NCBI GenBank assembly: GCA_015056625.1
Contig: SVFY01000012.1
Span: forward strand, 35,425-99,424
DNA: 64,000 nucleotides
Reading direction: 5' to 3'
DNA from: Butyrivibrio sp.
GTDB taxonomy: Bacteria; Bacillota; Clostridia; Lachnospirales; Lachnospiraceae
Shown here: piece by piece, positions 46,634-57,110 of the stretch
Layout: the number at the start of each line of letters is the position of its first letter
How positions within the stretch are numbered: the first letter of the stretch is position 1
Translations under genes and position numbers: made by a program
The notes under the pieces: generated by a model
Told to the model about the DNA's origin: nothing
The model's database searches: none
The model's input: only the letters and a program-made list of their open reading frames with translations

Positions 46634-49600
46634 ATGTCTGACGTAAGCAGGATAAAAGGATATATTTTTGCAGCGGCTGTTGGCGCTATTTTCACATTAT
46701 GGTCCATAACGGCTTTTGCAAGTGAAGATACAGATATCACCATAGGAGGCGGCTTTGCAGCAACAGGTCAGATAGAAGATTTGGGCTATATGGCTGTTCT
46801 TTATGATGCGGATAATGGTCTTCCAACCTCTGAGGCCAACTGCGTCCTTGGTGCTTCAGATGGCTATTTGTGGATAGGGGGATACTCTGGCATTTTTAAA
46901 TATGACGGTGTAACGTTCGAGAGAATGTCCTCTCTTGACGGACTTACTAATGGCAGGAGTATTTTTGAGGACAGCAAGGGAAGAATATGGGTGGGAACCA
47001 ATGACAATGGAGTCGTGGTCATAGATGGTGAAAACTACATCCATTATTCAAAAGAAGATGGTCTTTCTTCTTCCTCCATAAGAAGTTTTATCGAGGACAA
47101 CAGCGGAAATATCTACATAGGCTCCACAGCAGGTGTATCCTACGTTGACAGTGATATGAACCTGCATCTTGTGGATGACGAAAGGATAAACAACGAGAGG
47201 ATACTTAGGCTTGTCTCTGATGTGACAGGCAACATCTACGGTCAGACCAAGTCAGGCAATGTGTTCAGGCTCTCCTATGGAAAGGTCACAAACTTTTTTA
47301 CCAGCAGGGACCTTGGGATCGAACAGATAACAACTATCCTTGCTGATCCTGATAGAAGTGGAAAAATATACTTTGGCACAGCTACAGGGCACATTTACTA
47401 TGGCACTTTTGGTGATACAGCAGAAGAGCTCAAATGGATAAATGCCAGCACAGCCAAGAACATTCACTGGATGAGCTATGACTGCGGCCGCATCTGGATA
47501 AGCTCTGAAAACAGCATTGGGTATCTTGATGAGACCGACAGGTTTAAGATCATTGAAAACCTGCCAATGAAGGATTCAATAGAAATGATGACTTCCGATT
47601 ATCAGGGCAACATGTGGTTTGCTTCTTCAAGACAGGGCATCATGAAGATCGTTTCAAGCAGCTTCCAGGATTTCTCTGGAAAAGCAAGCCTTCCAGTGGA
47701 TGTTGTAAATGCCACCTGCATGTATAAAGGAAATCTTTATGCTGGAACAAATAATGGCTTATGGATAATCGGTGATGGACATAATGCAGTTTTTAACAAG
47801 CTGACAGCCTATATTGGCAATGACAGGGTCAGGGACATATTAGAAGATGATGAGGGAAATCTCTGGATCGGAGTTTTTCAGGGAGAGCATGCCCTCGTAA
47901 GATATGAACCTAATGGTAACATGACTAATTTTTCAACAAGCAATGGGCTGCCAGGCAACGATATAAGATGCATTACCAAGACAGCCGATGGCAGGATACT
48001 TGTGGGAACTAACGACGGCGTGGCTGTTTTAAAGGACGGCGAAGTGGTTTCAAGCTATGGCCCTTCTGAGGGACTTAAAAATACTGTGATCCTTACAGTA
48101 TGTGAAGGCCCTTCAGGATGCATCTATGCCGGTACTGACGGCGATGGACTTTATGTGATAGAGAAAAATGGGATTACCAGAATGGATAACAGCTTTACCA
48201 GTGACGTTATCATGAGGGTTAAGTGGGACAAGTTAAGAGAAGTTTACTGGGTCATCACATCTAATTCCATTGAGTACATGAAGGAGGGAGTGGTAACCAA
48301 CATCACAACTTTTCCATACAACAACGTGTTTGATATTTTCTTCGACGAGGGCGACTACTGCTGGATCACGTCATCCCAGGGCATATACAGAGCCAAGGGA
48401 GAAGAACTTCTAAATGACAATGTATCTGACTACAGGCTGTATAACAAGGCCAATGGACTTACCAGTGTACCTGTTGCCAATGGAAGATGCTTCTACGACG
48501 GAGGCGATGATTTTTATATAGCAGGTGGCACAGGAGTTTCACTTCTTAACGTTGCAAGCTGCAGAGACGAGACAGCTTCTGCCAAGGCTGTAGTTAAGGA
48601 GATACTTCTTGACGGCGAAAAGATACTTCCTGATGAAAACGGAGGTTACACCATCCCTGCTGGAAATGGACGTATCAGGATATCCACAGCAATACTTGAC
48701 TACACCATGACCAATCCTACTGTCCATGTGTATCTGGAGGGAGGTAAAGATGAGGGCGTAACGGCCCCGCAAAACAAGCTCCCCTACATTGAGTATACTG
48801 GGCTTAATTATGGCAACTATGTTCTTCATGTTCAGACATTAAACAGCGGCAATGGCAACGTGCTGTCTGACACCACATTTAACATCAAAAAGGAACCACA
48901 TTTTTATGAGCTTACTCTTATAAGGGTACTGTTCATCGCACTTATTGCTGCAATAGTTGGTATTGTGGTTTGGCGTGTCATGTCAGGAACTGTCATCAGA
49001 AAGCAGTACATTCAGATCCAGGAAGCCAAGGAGGAAGCTGAGAGGGCCAACATGGCCAAGTCAAGGTTCCTTGCCAATATGTCCCATGAGATCAGGACTC
49101 CTATCAATACCATTCTTGGAATGGATGAGATGATCCTGAGAGAAGATGGCAAAAATGTCCCGGATGGGTACTACCTTTCTGTTATGGGCTATGCTCTTGA
49201 TATCAAGGGAGCTACAGAATCACTACTTAGTCTTATAAATGACCTTCTTGATATATCCAAGATTGAGTCTGGCAAGATGCATCTTGTAGAGCAGGAGTAC
49301 GATGTTGAGGCGGTCTTCAGGGCAGTCATCAAGATGATAAGAGTCCGTGCAGAATCCAAGAAACTTTACTTTGATGTGGAGATTGATGAGACAACCCCAA
49401 AGCGCCTCTATGGCGATGATGGAAAGATCAAACAGATCGTGCTTAACCTTTTGACCAACGCTGTAAAGTACACAGACGAGGGCGGATTTACCCTAAAGGT
49501 TACCACCACAGAGAGAAATGATCTTTCCTGCAGGCTGCGCATTTCTGTAAAGGATACAGGCATTGGAGTTAAAAAGGAAGACCTTGATAAGCTCTTTTCC

Positions 49601-50848
49601 GCCTATGAAAGACTTGATGAGGAAAAGAACAGCGGCATTCAGGGAACAGGTCTTGGACTTGATATTTCAAGGCAGTTTGCGGAGCTTATGAATGGCAAGC
49701 TCTGGTGCGAAAGTGAGTATGGCGAGGGAAGTGAGTTTATTCTCACCATCACTCAGAAGATAATAGATGAGCAGGGAATAGGTGTATTCCATGAGGATGA
49801 GGATGTGGGAGCAACAGGACCTTATGTTCCTAAGTTTATTGCGCCGGATGCAGATATCCTGGTAGTAGATGACAATCCTATGAATCTTGCCGTTATCAAA
49901 GGCCTTTTAAAGCCAACAAAGATGTTTATCACTACTGCAGGAAGTGGAGAGGAGTGTCTTGAAAAGCTTAAGTCGACTACCTTTAACGTGGTCCTTCTTG
50001 ATCACATGATGCCAGGAATGGATGGTATTGAGACTCTGCAGCAGATAAGGAAAAAGTATCCTGATCTTCCTGTATATGCCCTTACAGCCAATGGAACAGC
50101 AGGTGAGGACTTCTATAAATCCAAGGGCTTTAATGGTTATCTGTCTAAGCCTATCGACACCGTGCAGGTTGAAAAGGCCATCATGCAGCATCTTCCGGAA
50201 AACATCATGATGAAGGCAGAGGAAGTGGAAGATACAGATACTTCTAATAATGAGATCAGTGATGGCCTGTCATGGCTTCTTGAGACCGAGGGAATTTCAG
50301 TAACGGACGGCATCAAGAACTGTGGCGGAGCAGATGAGTTTGTATCATCCCTTACGATGTTTGCGCAGACCATTGAGGACAATGCCAAAGTTATTGAAGG
50401 GGCATATAACGACGGCGATGTAAGACTTTATACTGTAAAGGTTCATGCCCTTAAGAGCTCCGCAAGGATAATAGGAGCCAGCGCTCTGTCTGAGCTTTGC
50501 CAGAAGCTTGAGGATGCAGGAAATAATGAAGACCTTGAGTTTATTGAGGCCAACACGGACAAGCTCTTATCTGACTTTAGAGCTTATGAGCCAAGACTTC
50601 AGAGACTTATAGATGAAGAGGATAAGCAAAATGATGATCTTCCGGAAATACCGGAGGAAGATCTTAAGGAGGCCTTCGAAGCTCTTTGCGAACAGGTTTC
50701 ACAGATGGACTATGACGGTACACTTATGGTCATATCCCAGCTTAAAGAGTATAAGCTGCCTAAGGACTATGCTTCTAAGATAAAAGACCTTGATAAGGCA
50801 CTTAAGGTATTTAACTGGGATGAGATGGACAAGATACTTGGACTATAA
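46634..50848 (+). CDS. Propeller-type hybrid two-component sensor kinase with receiver and Hpt
   Basis: 1404 residues. A signal peptide (about 1-30, ending TAFASED) exports two seven-bladed Reg_prop beta-propellers (repeats such as [18 protein letters not shown] and [18 protein letters not shown]), then a Y_Y_Y domain ([18 protein letters not shown]). One membrane helix (about 755-780) follows. Inside are HisKA with His818 in [11 protein letters not shown], an intact ATPase domain (GTGLGLDI), a receiver with Asp1123 in [11 protein letters not shown], and an Hpt with His1271 in VHALKS. A 70-residue helical tail matches that of the kinase at 31611. Propeller kinases of this kind in Bacteroides (HTCS) sense glycan fragments; those end in a DNA-binding domain, this one ends in an Hpt and must act through a separate regulator. 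Start fixed by GAGGGGG before 46634. Confidence 0.9.
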   Translation: MSDVSRIKGYIFAAAVGAIFTLWSITAFASEDTDITIGGGFAATGQIEDLGYMAVLYDADNGLPTSEANCVLGASDGYLWIGGYSGIFKYDGVTFERMSSLDGLTNGRSIFEDSKGRIWVGTNDNGVVVIDGENYIHYSKEDGLSSSSIRSFIEDNSGNIYIGSTAGVSYVDSDMNLHLVDDERINNERILRLVSDVTGNIYGQTKSGNVFRLSYGKVTNFFTSRDLGIEQITTILADPDRSGKIYFGTATGHIYYGTFGDTAEELKWINASTAKNIHWMSYDCGRIWISSENSIGYLDETDRFKIIENLPMKDSIEMMTSDYQGNMWFASSRQGIMKIVSSSFQDFSGKASLPVDVVNATCMYKGNLYAGTNNGLWIIGDGHNAVFNKLTAYIGNDRVRDILEDDEGNLWIGVFQGEHALVRYEPNGNMTNFSTSNGLPGNDIRCITKTADGRILVGTNDGVAVLKDGEVVSSYGPSEGLKNTVILTVCEGPSGCIYAGTDGDGLYVIEKNGITRMDNSFTSDVIMRVKWDKLREVYWVITSNSIEYMKEGVVTNITTFPYNNVFDIFFDEGDYCWITSSQGIYRAKGEELLNDNVSDYRLYNKANGLTSVPVANGRCFYDGGDDFYIAGGTGVSLLNVASCRDETASAKAVVKEILLDGEKILPDENGGYTIPAGNGRIRISTAILDYTMTNPTVHVYLEGGKDEGVTAPQNKLPYIEYTGLNYGNYVLHVQTLNSGNGNVLSDTTFNIKKEPHFYELTLIRVLFIALIAAIVGIVVWRVMSGTVIRKQYIQIQEAKEEAERANMAKSRFLANMSHEIRTPINTILGMDEMILREDGKNVPDGYYLSVMGYALDIKGATESLLSLINDLLDISKIESGKMHLVEQEYDVEAVFRAVIKMIRVRAESKKLYFDVEIDETTPKRLYGDDGKIKQIVLNLLTNAVKYTDEGGFTLKVTTTERNDLSCRLRISVKDTGIGVKKEDLDKLFSAYERLDEEKNSGIQGTGLGLDISRQFAELMNGKLWCESEYGEGSEFILTITQKIIDEQGIGVFHEDEDVGATGPYVPKFIAPDADILVVDDNPMNLAVIKGLLKPTKMFITTAGSGEECLEKLKSTTFNVVLLDHMMPGMDGIETLQQIRKKYPDLPVYALTANGTAGEDFYKSKGFNGYLSKPIDTVQVEKAIMQHLPENIMMKAEEVEDTDTSNNEISDGLSWLLETEGISVTDGIKNCGGADEFVSSLTMFAQTIEDNAKVIEGAYNDGDVRLYTVKVHALKSSARIIGASALSELCQKLEDAGNNEDLEFIEANTDKLLSDFRAYEPRLQRLIDEEDKQNDDLPEIPEEDLKEAFEALCEQVSQMDYDGTLMVISQLKEYKLPKDYASKIKDLDKALKVFNWDEMDKILGL

Positions 50849-50865
50849 GCAGAGAGGATACATAT

Positions 50866-53271
50866 ATGTTTGAATTTCTTCGAATACATCAGGTGGATAT
50901 AATGCTGGGGCTTGTGAGCATTTGCCTGATCATAGCAGTGTTCACAGCAGTAAATACCATCATGTCAAAACGCCGCAAGATCATCATGTTCATGATGCAG
51001 CTTGGCGCTGTCATATGGCTTGAGGCGGACAGGGTTGCTTATATGTTCCATGGGATACCTGGCAGGGAAGGATATATTGCAGTAAGAGTCAGTAATTGTC
51101 TTGTATTTATGATGACTGTATTTGTGCTTTTTACAATAAGCCTTTACCTTCAGGATGTGCTTAAAAATGAAGGCGGCATCCAAAAGGTTCCGCTTGCACT
51201 TAATATAGCTGACGCACTGGCTGTTCTGGCGATGCTCCTGGTGCTTATATCTCAGTTCACAGGGCTTTACTATACTTTTGATGAAAACAATAATTATCAG
51301 AGATCTGACCTGTACTTTATAAGCTATATCTTTCCGTATCTGATACTGATAATACAGATGTCTATCCTGGTTTATTACAGGAAAAAGATCCGTGGCAGGA
51401 TTGCCACATCTATCTTTTTGTTTGTATCAGTGTGCCTTATAGCATCCATGATCCAGTTTTTTGCATACGGAGTTTCTCTTGTTGATATGGCAGCAGTTTC
51501 CATGGTTGTGACTGTATATACGCTTGCTTTGGTTGAGATGAACGAAAAGGCGAACCTTGCCAATAAGCTTAAGTTTGAGAACCTAAAGGATGAACATGAC
51601 AGTATGAAAAAACTCTTTGAGCAGACTGCCATTGCTCTTGCCACAGCTATAGATCAGGGAGATAACTACGGCCAGGGACATTCTGTAAGAGTTGCAGACT
51701 ATTCAAGGGAAATAGCAAGGCTTTCTGGAATGGATGAGAAGGACTGCGATGAGGTTTTCTTTGCTGCGCTTCTTCATGACGTAGGAAAGATTGGTGTTGC
51801 GGACACCATTGTTCAAAAGAAGTCTGAGCTGTCACCTGAAGAGTATGATGAATACAAAAAGCATGCCACCATTGGCGGTGAGATCTTATCTAATATAAAC
51901 GACTTCCCGTTCCTTAGTCTTGGTGCCAAGTACCATCATGAACGCTTTGATGGAAAAGGATATCCGGAGGGACTTTTGGGAGAAAATATTCCTAAGATAG
52001 CAAGGATCATAGCTGTTGCCGATGCCTATGATTCCATGACCTCAAGAAGACATCACAGAGACCCTCTCCCTCAGAGTACAGTAAGAGAGGAAATCGTCAA
52101 GGAAGAAGGAGCTCAGTTTGACCCGGAATATGCAGAGATCATGATAGATATGATAGATCATGACACTGAATATATGATGAGGGAAAAAGAGTTCCTGATC
52201 GATACCCGCAATGACAATAACCTTGTTGAAGTTAAGCAGATGCACTTCAACGAGTACAAAGAGGTCATTACAGAGGGAATCCAGGTTACTGAAAATATCA
52301 CCAGGATCCACTTCGATTACCAGTCTGAGTTGGGATTTGATGAAAAGAAATCCATTCCTGCCATTATTCTATTTGATGCCCATGATGGCTGTGTCCATAC
52401 TGACGACAGCGGCATAAGGCTTCTTAAGTACCTTGAATATGGTGAGATATGGCTTGATGGTAATTACATCTCTACCGCAGCAAGAAACATGAAAGTAGAT
52501 GTAACGCCTGTGGCAGCAGGAGCGCATCTTGAAAAGAAGAGCGTGGTGCATGTGGATATGGAGATGGCTAAGTTTAAAGATCATGTGAAGCTTAGCATTG
52601 TAACCGATACATACAAGGTTGACGTTACCGCTGCTCTTGCAGACTCCATCAGGTTCTGCTACGTGGCATTTACTGGGGAAAACTGTTACATCATGAATGT
52701 AGAGATAGAGGAAAACTGCGGTGAAGTTTTGGAAGGTGATATTCCAAGAATAGCAGATGAAGTAAGCTTTATTAACAAAATTGAAGGTGATATTCCTAAC
52801 CTTCAGATTGAAGGCTACAGAAAGGCATACACACAGCCAGTTGATGTGGTTGATGGTATGATCTTAAGGTTTCGCACCAAGAGCCTTCCTACAGCCCATC
52901 TTATCTGGCATTGCCCATTTATGCTCCTGTTTTCATCAGACGATGGAATGCCTGATGGCAAGAACTATCATGAGCATGGCTGTATACGTCTTGACGGCGA
53001 GAACGCCACCAACAACGATCTTGCCATAAATGAGGTTCAGGCAAGCCGCGGAGAGGGCTTTAACGGATGGGACGGCTGGAAAAAGGACAATCTTAAAGGA
53101 TATGAATGCGAGGTGAGGCTCGGAAGAAGAAAGAACCGCATCACCATGGAAACGGACAATTGTGGTATCCATGTAAAGAGTACCACTACCATACCGCAGG
53201 GGTATGATAGTGTATACCTGGCACTTACTGGTGATCAGTGTGCGCTGACTGATATCAGGATATCGTATTAG
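50866..53271 (+). CDS. 7TM HD-GYP protein with duplicated C-terminal beta-sandwich
   Basis: 801 residues. Seven membrane helices (about 10-225), a short coil, then a complete HD-GYP domain (about 250-425): GHSVRVADYS, LLHDVGK (His304-Asp305), HATIGGEIL, YHHERFDGKGYPEG and ADAYDSMTS. It should hydrolyse c-di-GMP. After residue 430 comes about 370 residues I do not recognise as a named family. They fall into two halves with similar endings, CYVAFTGENCYIMNVEIEE and VYLALTGDQCALTDIRISY, rich in beta strand and aromatic residues, like a tandem jelly-roll (carbohydrate-module) fold. On the topology shown it would be cytoplasmic. It is the last gene of the run, 17 bases after the propeller kinase. 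A sugar-sensing c-di-GMP phosphodiesterase is the best guess. Confidence 0.85.
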   Translation: MFEFLRIHQVDIMLGLVSICLIIAVFTAVNTIMSKRRKIIMFMMQLGAVIWLEADRVAYMFHGIPGREGYIAVRVSNCLVFMMTVFVLFTISLYLQDVLKNEGGIQKVPLALNIADALAVLAMLLVLISQFTGLYYTFDENNNYQRSDLYFISYIFPYLILIIQMSILVYYRKKIRGRIATSIFLFVSVCLIASMIQFFAYGVSLVDMAAVSMVVTVYTLALVEMNEKANLANKLKFENLKDEHDSMKKLFEQTAIALATAIDQGDNYGQGHSVRVADYSREIARLSGMDEKDCDEVFFAALLHDVGKIGVADTIVQKKSELSPEEYDEYKKHATIGGEILSNINDFPFLSLGAKYHHERFDGKGYPEGLLGENIPKIARIIAVADAYDSMTSRRHHRDPLPQSTVREEIVKEEGAQFDPEYAEIMIDMIDHDTEYMMREKEFLIDTRNDNNLVEVKQMHFNEYKEVITEGIQVTENITRIHFDYQSELGFDEKKSIPAIILFDAHDGCVHTDDSGIRLLKYLEYGEIWLDGNYISTAARNMKVDVTPVAAGAHLEKKSVVHVDMEMAKFKDHVKLSIVTDTYKVDVTAALADSIRFCYVAFTGENCYIMNVEIEENCGEVLEGDIPRIADEVSFINKIEGDIPNLQIEGYRKAYTQPVDVVDGMILRFRTKSLPTAHLIWHCPFMLLFSSDDGMPDGKNYHEHGCIRLDGENATNNDLAINEVQASRGEGFNGWDGWKKDNLKGYECEVRLGRRKNRITMETDNCGIHVKSTTTIPQGYDSVYLALTGDQCALTDIRISY

Positions 53272-53287
53272 AACATATATGAACTGA

Positions 53288-54127
53288 TCACCAGTCTGAA
53301 TCCCAGTCTGTTCCACCTGAATCCCAGCTGTCATCTGAACTCCAGTCATAGTCGGAGTCTGAATCGCTGGAGGAGTGGTACTGATCGTAATAGGATGAAT
53401 CATCCCAGTCTCCTACATAGTAGGAGCTGTTCCAGTCCTTGGAGAGATAGTACTCGTCGTAGTTTTGCTCTATCTCGGCGGCTATCTCTTTGGGGCCTTG
53501 ATAATCACCGATCATTGACCAGTCGTTATCATCCCAATAGAACCAGTCATCCTGGCAGTTATACAGGATTGTATCGCCATACTGGTAATAGCCGTTGTGC
53601 CTGTTTTTTATCGGTATGATAACAATAGAGAAGATGAGGGCAGATACAAAGGCTATGATCCAAAAGTAGAAAGAAAACTTGCCAAGGAAATAGCTAAGGC
53701 CTGATCGTCTTTTGCTACCACCGCCTGTAGATCTTGTGCCGCCGGATCTTTTTTCTTCGTTCAAGTGCTTTTGATGTACGATCTCATCCTTGAGCCTCTG
53801 ATACAGTTCATTAACAGCGTACTGCTCGTCTTTACCCTGATATCTTACAGCACGGCTTCCGTCAGCCTTGTTCTTGTAAACGATGAAATCTCCAGTAGCC
53901 TCATCTTTATAGATTCCAAATGCCTTGGGCTGTTTATAATCTACTCCTATAAAGAACCTTGTAACTTCAGGTGCAGGAAGATTTCTTTTCTTGTACCAGT
54001 CATTGAGCTCTTCAATAGTCCTGGGCTTGCCTGTATTTTGATGGGACGGGTTGGGAGCTCCACAATTGGGGCATTTCTCTAAAGTATCTTCATATGTATT
54101 TCCGCAATAATCACATTGAATTTTCAT
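53288..54127 (-). CDS. Zinc-ribbon membrane protein with acidic Trp/Ser/Asp tail
   Basis: 279 residues. An N-terminal zinc ribbon (CDYCGNTYEDTLEKCPNC, CxxC-x10-CxxC) is cytoplasmic. A middle region (about 38-120, GVDYKQPKAFGIYKDEATGDFIVYKNKADG) is a beta-rich unit of unknown kind. After a Gly/Ser/Arg linker comes one membrane helix (about 148-172). The last 100 residues are outside the membrane and very acidic and aromatic, ending in Ser-Asp and Asp-Trp repeats (DSGGTDWDSDW). Zinc-ribbon proteins with one helix are common in Lachnospiraceae and mostly uncharacterised. It converges on the HD-GYP gene with 16 bases between stops and no visible terminator. Confidence 0.75.
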   Translation of the reverse strand: MKIQCDYCGNTYEDTLEKCPNCGAPNPSHQNTGKPRTIEELNDWYKKRNLPAPEVTRFFIGVDYKQPKAFGIYKDEATGDFIVYKNKADGSRAVRYQGKDEQYAVNELYQRLKDEIVHQKHLNEEKRSGGTRSTGGGSKRRSGLSYFLGKFSFYFWIIAFVSALIFSIVIIPIKNRHNGYYQYGDTILYNCQDDWFYWDDNDWSMIGDYQGPKEIAAEIEQNYDEYYLSKDWNSSYYVGDWDDSSYYDQYHSSSDSDSDYDWSSDDSWDSGGTDWDSDW

Positions 54128-54260
54128 GGCTATTCCCTGACTTTATCTGAATTGTGAATATGTATTACCGCTGCTTGAAAGAATACAAGCATAATTTAAA
54201 ATATCTGTTTTAAAAGGATATGTCAATGTTTAGCCAGGGAAATGGCTAATTTTAGCTGTT

Positions 54261-54289
54261 TTGAGAATGTGTTTTATAACGATTATAGA
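54261..54289 (+). promoter_or_regulatory. Candidate promoter of the chemoreceptor at 54380
   Basis: TTGAGA at 54261-54266, 17 bases, TATAGA at 54284-54289. Other TATAAT-like hexamers (54299-54304 and 54321-54326) lack a good -35. The 252-base gap 54128-54379 shows nothing else clear. Confidence 0.4.
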
Positions 54290-54379
54290 TTTACTTTATA
54301 TAATATTTATAAATGTCAGTTATAATAACAGATGGTGCAGTTGTTGTCGTAATTTCATAACTTTAAGTGGAGGTATATT

Positions 54380-56425
54380 ATGAGCGGTAACCCGTCTAAT
54401 AAAGCAGGTTCATCACCAAAGGCAATCAGTGCCAAGATTTCAATCTTGTTTGTTGCAATGCTACTTGTAACAATTCTGGTAGCAGAGGGGATCACATTCT
54501 CTCTTGGTTATGCAATGATCAAGGACCTTATCTACAATTCTTTGGAAAACGAAGTTTCTGTAGATGCCAGTAGCGTAAACAGAGAACTTAACTCTACATT
54601 CTATTATCTCAATGGTGTTGCAGATGCAATCGAACAAAATGAATTTGCCTCCAATGAAGATATTATGAAATATCTTGCAGGAACAGTTGGAAGATACACG
54701 CTTCTTCCAACTGGAACGTATGTAATGCTCAATGATAAGACGTTTCTTTATCCTGCAGATCCTACATACGAAATAGAAGACTGTACTGAAAATGTCATGT
54801 ACAAGGCAGCAATGCCATACACTAACAGCTGGTTCTATTATTATGATGTTCCTTATTTTGACAAGGTTACTGGTGGCCTCTGTGCATCGGTTATAAGGCA
54901 TATTCATCTTAAAGACGGACGTGAAGGCGTATTCGCAGCAGATATGTTTTTATCAAGCGTCCAGGAAGACCTTGGCAGTGTAAAGCTCTACCAGACAGGT
55001 GGCGCCATGATGATGACAAGTCAGGGACTTGTACTTACGTACAAAAACACTGATGTTTGTGGCAGCAATGTGGCTGATATTACTGATGATCCGTTCCTTA
55101 CAGCTATTGGCAGTTTTGTAGCAGCTGAGGCAGGAAAAGAAAATCATGAAGTTGCAAATGTTAAGATTGCAGGAGATAAGTATTATCTTGCAGCTGCACC
55201 TGTAAATGGTACAGACTGGTTTGTAATAGCTTATGCCAAGCAAAAAGAAGTGCTCGCAGCACTTTCAAGACTTGTTGCAATTCTTATTGTTGTTGCAGCA
55301 ATTGCAGTAGCTGCTGTGATAATAATAATGAACATCGTTCTTAAAAAGCTTATCAAGAACCCTGTTACAAGTCTTACAGGTAACATTGAAAAGATTTCAG
55401 GTGGTGACTTTACTGTTAATATATCATCAGATGGAAATGATGAAATTGCTTATATGAACAATGCTATGGGCGATTTTGTAAACGGCATGAGATCATCGCT
55501 TAGCGAGATAAAAGATGTTTCAGGAAGGCTCCTTGATGACGCCCAGAACTCAAAGAGTACGGCTGAAGATCTTGAAGGCGCAGCAAATGAACAGTCCGCC
55601 AGCATGAATCAGATCCGTGAGAATATTGAAAACATGGCACAGGCTGTCAACGAAGTAGCAGAAAATGCAACAGTCCTTGCTCAGACAGTTGCAAGTGTAA
55701 CAGAGCAGGAACAGCAGATAGAAGAGACCATGAATGAGCTTGTATCCAAAGCTGATTCCGGACAGCATGAGATGGCTGGTGTTGCCAACGGAATGAACGA
55801 CATCGTTGATTCCATGAAGGATATGGCAGACGCAGTTTCAAGCGTTGACGAAGCTGCTGATAAGATCAATCAGATCGTTGATCTCATCAATTCCATTTCT
55901 TCCCAGACAAATCTTTTGTCACTGAATGCCAGCATTGAGGCTGCAAGAGCAGGAGAGGCAGGAAAGGGATTTGCAGTTGTTGCTCAGGAGATCGGCCAGC
56001 TTGCTCAGAACTCTGCAGATGCAACTCACCAGATAGCTGATATCATCAAGGATATGTCAGCAAGAGTACAGCAGCTCTCTGAAAAGTCAGAGACCAATAC
56101 TCAGCTCATAAACTCCAGCGCAGAGTCCATCAACAATGCAGCTACAACATTTAAAGAGATCACACAGCAGCTGTCTGATGCTAACGAAACACTCACAACA
56201 ATGGCAAGTCAGATGGATAAGGTTAACGACGTAGCAACTAACATGGCATCTGTATCAGAAGAGCAGTCAGCATCAACTCAGGAAATTGCTGACAACGTAG
56301 ATAGAGTAACAGAAGCTGCCAAGGGAGTTGCATCCTCATCAGAGCTTGTTGCAAATGCTGCTTCCTCAGTATCTGAAGCTGTTGATACCATCAACGGAAA
56401 CCTGAATAGATTCACGATCCAGTAA
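54380..56425 (+). CDS. Methyl-accepting chemotaxis protein with Cache sensor
   Basis: 681 residues. A cytoplasmic N-tip, membrane helix (about 20-45), extracellular Cache region (about 50-285, with [17 protein letters not shown] and [13 protein letters not shown]), second helix (about 290-320), HAMP ([18 protein letters not shown]) and a long signalling coil. The tip is canonical: [28 protein letters not shown]. It is a different receptor from the one at 24813, sharing only the cytoplasmic half. It controls swimming behaviour through CheA/CheW, which lie elsewhere. GGAGG precedes the ATG. A hairpin terminator follows. Confidence 0.93.
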   Translation: MSGNPSNKAGSSPKAISAKISILFVAMLLVTILVAEGITFSLGYAMIKDLIYNSLENEVSVDASSVNRELNSTFYYLNGVADAIEQNEFASNEDIMKYLAGTVGRYTLLPTGTYVMLNDKTFLYPADPTYEIEDCTENVMYKAAMPYTNSWFYYYDVPYFDKVTGGLCASVIRHIHLKDGREGVFAADMFLSSVQEDLGSVKLYQTGGAMMMTSQGLVLTYKNTDVCGSNVADITDDPFLTAIGSFVAAEAGKENHEVANVKIAGDKYYLAAAPVNGTDWFVIAYAKQKEVLAALSRLVAILIVVAAIAVAAVIIIMNIVLKKLIKNPVTSLTGNIEKISGGDFTVNISSDGNDEIAYMNNAMGDFVNGMRSSLSEIKDVSGRLLDDAQNSKSTAEDLEGAANEQSASMNQIRENIENMAQAVNEVAENATVLAQTVASVTEQEQQIEETMNELVSKADSGQHEMAGVANGMNDIVDSMKDMADAVSSVDEAADKINQIVDLINSISSQTNLLSLNASIEAARAGEAGKGFAVVAQEIGQLAQNSADATHQIADIIKDMSARVQQLSEKSETNTQLINSSAESINNAATTFKEITQQLSDANETLTTMASQMDKVNDVATNMASVSEEQSASTQEIADNVDRVTEAAKGVASSSELVANAASSVSEAVDTINGNLNRFTIQ

Positions 56426-56461
56426 AGGGAGAGTGTATGATTTAGAATAGTGTAATATATG

Positions 56462-56501
56462 AAAGCGGAAGCTTTGACTGGTTCAGGGCTTTCGCTTTTT
56501 T
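56462..56501 (+). terminator. Rho-independent terminator after the chemoreceptor gene
   Basis: AAAGCGGAAGC (56462-56472) pairs with GCTTTCGCTTT (56488-56498), with one G-U pair, followed by T to 56501. Confidence 0.85.
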
Positions 56502-56531
56502 AGAATAAATTTGATAACAGCTATTAACTAT

Positions 56532-56543
56532 TAACAAATGTTA
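56532..56543. promoter_or_regulatory. BlaI/CopY-like operator box upstream of the BlaI gene
   Basis: TAACAAATGTTA, a perfect 5-2-5 dyad. Its ACA-N2-TGT core matches the CopY/BlaI class operator TACA-N2-TGTA in spacing. A near-identical box occurs at 59286-59297. Confidence 0.5.
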
Positions 56544-56569
56544 TCCGATACATAGTATGTAAGGATAAC
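56540..56569. promoter_or_regulatory. Large imperfect palindrome with TACA/TGTA half-sites
   Basis: GTTATCC (56540-56546) and GGATAAC (56563-56569) flank TACATA-G-TATGTA, making a nearly continuous 30-base dyad about 120 bases before the BlaI gene. The TACA and TGTA ends resemble MecI/BlaI half-sites. It overlaps the box at 56532 by four bases. Confidence 0.5.
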
Positions 56570-56687
56570 TATACGCTTTTACAATGATTAAATGTTTATT
56601 AATATGCGTTTATGATTAATGTTTGTTATTTAATGTGCTATCCTATAAATAAAGAAGTCAGATCATTGTACATGTGGGAGGAACACT

Positions 56688-57083
56688 ATGCCAAGAGAAG
56701 AGATGCTTCCAAGTGAAAGCGAATGGATGATCATGGAGGTGTTGTGGAGATGCGGCCACGACCTTACATCAGCTGAGATAACAGACAGGCTCCCCAAGTC
56801 TTCCAAGATGACGCAGCGAATGGTAAGAGTTCTGATAAACAGACTTTGCAAAAAAGGAATGCTTACATATACTGTGGATCCTGATGACAGCAGAGTTTAT
56901 CACTATACAGCTTTAAGGGGCAGGGAAGAATGTCAGAAAGCCAAGAGCAGCGCTTTCGCAAACAGCTATTTTGAAGGCAACAAACTTTCAGCTGCATTTA
57001 CTTTGTTAGATAAAGTGAATTTATCTGAAGAACAGATAAGGGAACTGGAGAACATTATAGCTAAGGCCAAGAAGAGTAAGTAA
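56688..57083 (+). CDS. BlaI/MecI/CopY family repressor
   Basis: 131 residues, the usual size. The N-terminal winged helix is clear: LPSESEWMIMEVLWRCGHDLTSAEITDRL, then MTQRMVRVLINRLCKKGML with the recognition helix, and the wing at SRVYHYTAL. The C-terminal helices mediate dimerisation. Members are cleaved or released by a partner M56 sensor protease, here encoded 27 bases downstream. It is probably self-regulated through the dyads at 56532-56569. GGAGG before the ATG. The signal is unlikely to be a beta-lactam, because the partner lacks a penicillin-binding domain. Confidence 0.92.
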   Translation: MPREEMLPSESEWMIMEVLWRCGHDLTSAEITDRLPKSSKMTQRMVRVLINRLCKKGMLTYTVDPDDSRVYHYTALRGREECQKAKSSAFANSYFEGNKLSAAFTLLDKVNLSEEQIRELENIIAKAKKSK

Positions 57084-57110
57084 GGCTCATGGATGAGCGA
57101 AGGAGCAGTT

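Noticed and set aside
57093..57110. ATG 57093 as the start of the M56 gene.
   Set aside because: The better-spaced AGGAG at 57101-57105 points to ATG 57111.
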